14,690 bases of DNA. It comes from Actinomycetes bacterium (GTDB taxonomy: Bacteria > Actinomycetota > Acidimicrobiia > Acidimicrobiales > Acidimicrobiaceae). Every line of letters begins with the position of its first letter. Position 1 is the first letter of the stretch. The notes under the pieces were generated by a model. It saw only the letters and a program-made list of their open reading frames with translations, made no database searches and was not told the DNA's origin. Positions 14,471 through 14,690 of this stretch are shown piece after piece. The position numbers and the translations under genes were made by a program. The stretch covers positions 1-14,690 of the forward strand of contig JAKBGL010000017.1 of the NCBI GenBank assembly GCA_021833085.1, given 5' to 3'.

Positions 14471-14690
14471 ATGAGTCGAAAGGCTGTAGTACTTCTAAGC
14501 GGTGGCTTGGACTCGACAACGGTTATGGCAAAGGCCAAGTCTCAAGGATTTCTCTTGTATGCGCTGAGCTTTAGCTATGGGCAACGTCACTCTATTGAGC
14601 TTAGGAGTGCCGAGACGGTGGCACGGTACTTTGGCGCCGAGCATCAGATAATTTCGGTTCCCAATATCATGTTTCAAGGTTCCGCATTGA
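14471..14690 (+). CDS. queC: 7-cyano-7-deazaguanine synthase, 5' part (cut by window end)
   Basis: QueC converts 7-carboxy-7-deazaguanine to preQ0 using ATP and ammonia, a step in making queuosine (or other deazaguanines). The visible 73 codons begin [20 protein letters not shown], which holds the PP-loop ATPase motif SGGLDST, and continue with [20 protein letters not shown], matching the family block FDYGQRHxxE with Ser in place of the common Asp. The ATG at 14471 is the only sensible start; a GGAGAGGG lies roughly 11 nt upstream. The frame remains open to the edge. No other queuosine gene and no recognisable preQ1 riboswitch is seen in the upstream spacer, so regulation is unclear. Confidence 0.93.
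   Translation, partial: MSRKAVVLLSGGLDSTTVMAKAKSQGFLLYALSFSYGQRHSIELRSAETVARYFGAEHQIISVPNIMFQGSAL

Overview
The window is ordinary chromosomal DNA from a bacterium, most likely an actinobacterium of moderate GC content (near 50%). An Acidimicrobiia-like origin is my inference. It rests on GTG and TTG starts, on an actinobacterial-style 6-pyruvoyl-tetrahydropterin-synthase-related membrane protein, and on an Nramp-related transporter lying beside a soluble PRC/MgtE_N/CBS protein. I see no rRNA, tRNA, IS element, prophage or CRISPR array.

Layout: (1) 64-3904, minus strand: dxs (first enzyme of the MEP isoprenoid pathway), downstream of a large polytopic membrane protein. The membrane protein's coding frame continues about 90 codons past the first conventional start codon. 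(2) 4190-5116, plus strand: a zinc-independent quinone oxidoreductase-like MDR protein, followed by a gene-free stretch holding two hairpin terminators. (3) 5502-7677: an SRAP (YedK/HMCES-type) DNA-repair protein and an MFS_3 exporter, transcribed divergently from a spacer with a promoter and a palindrome. (4) 7674-8924, minus: an EAL-domain protein with a substitution at a catalytic glutamate, whose stop codon overlaps that of the exporter. (5) 9116-13531: a group of genes for divalent cation handling. A minus-strand pair (an ExxE-motif membrane protein and a 69-residue membrane protein) is divergent from an Nramp-related, magnesium-transporter-like gene. That gene converges on a soluble protein made of PRC-barrel-like segments, an MgtE N-domain and paired CBS domains. 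(6) 13732-14283, minus: an isoprenylcysteine/phospholipid-type methyltransferase. (7) 14471 to the window edge, plus: the 5' part of queC (queuosine/preQ0 synthesis).

The most interesting region is 9116-13531. The transporter has lost the Asn and Met that bind transition metals in classical Nramp proteins, as expected for the Mg2+-type NRMT clade. Its convergent neighbour looks like the cytosolic Mg2+-sensing half of MgtE without the channel. Together they suggest a split transporter-plus-sensor magnesium system, with a second, uncharacterised ExxE membrane protein next to it. Other points of note are the membrane gene with no ATG, GTG or TTG start, the degenerate EAL site, a perfect 11-bp stem inside the exporter gene, a structured leader before the Nramp-related gene, and a short protein-like fragment upstream of queC.
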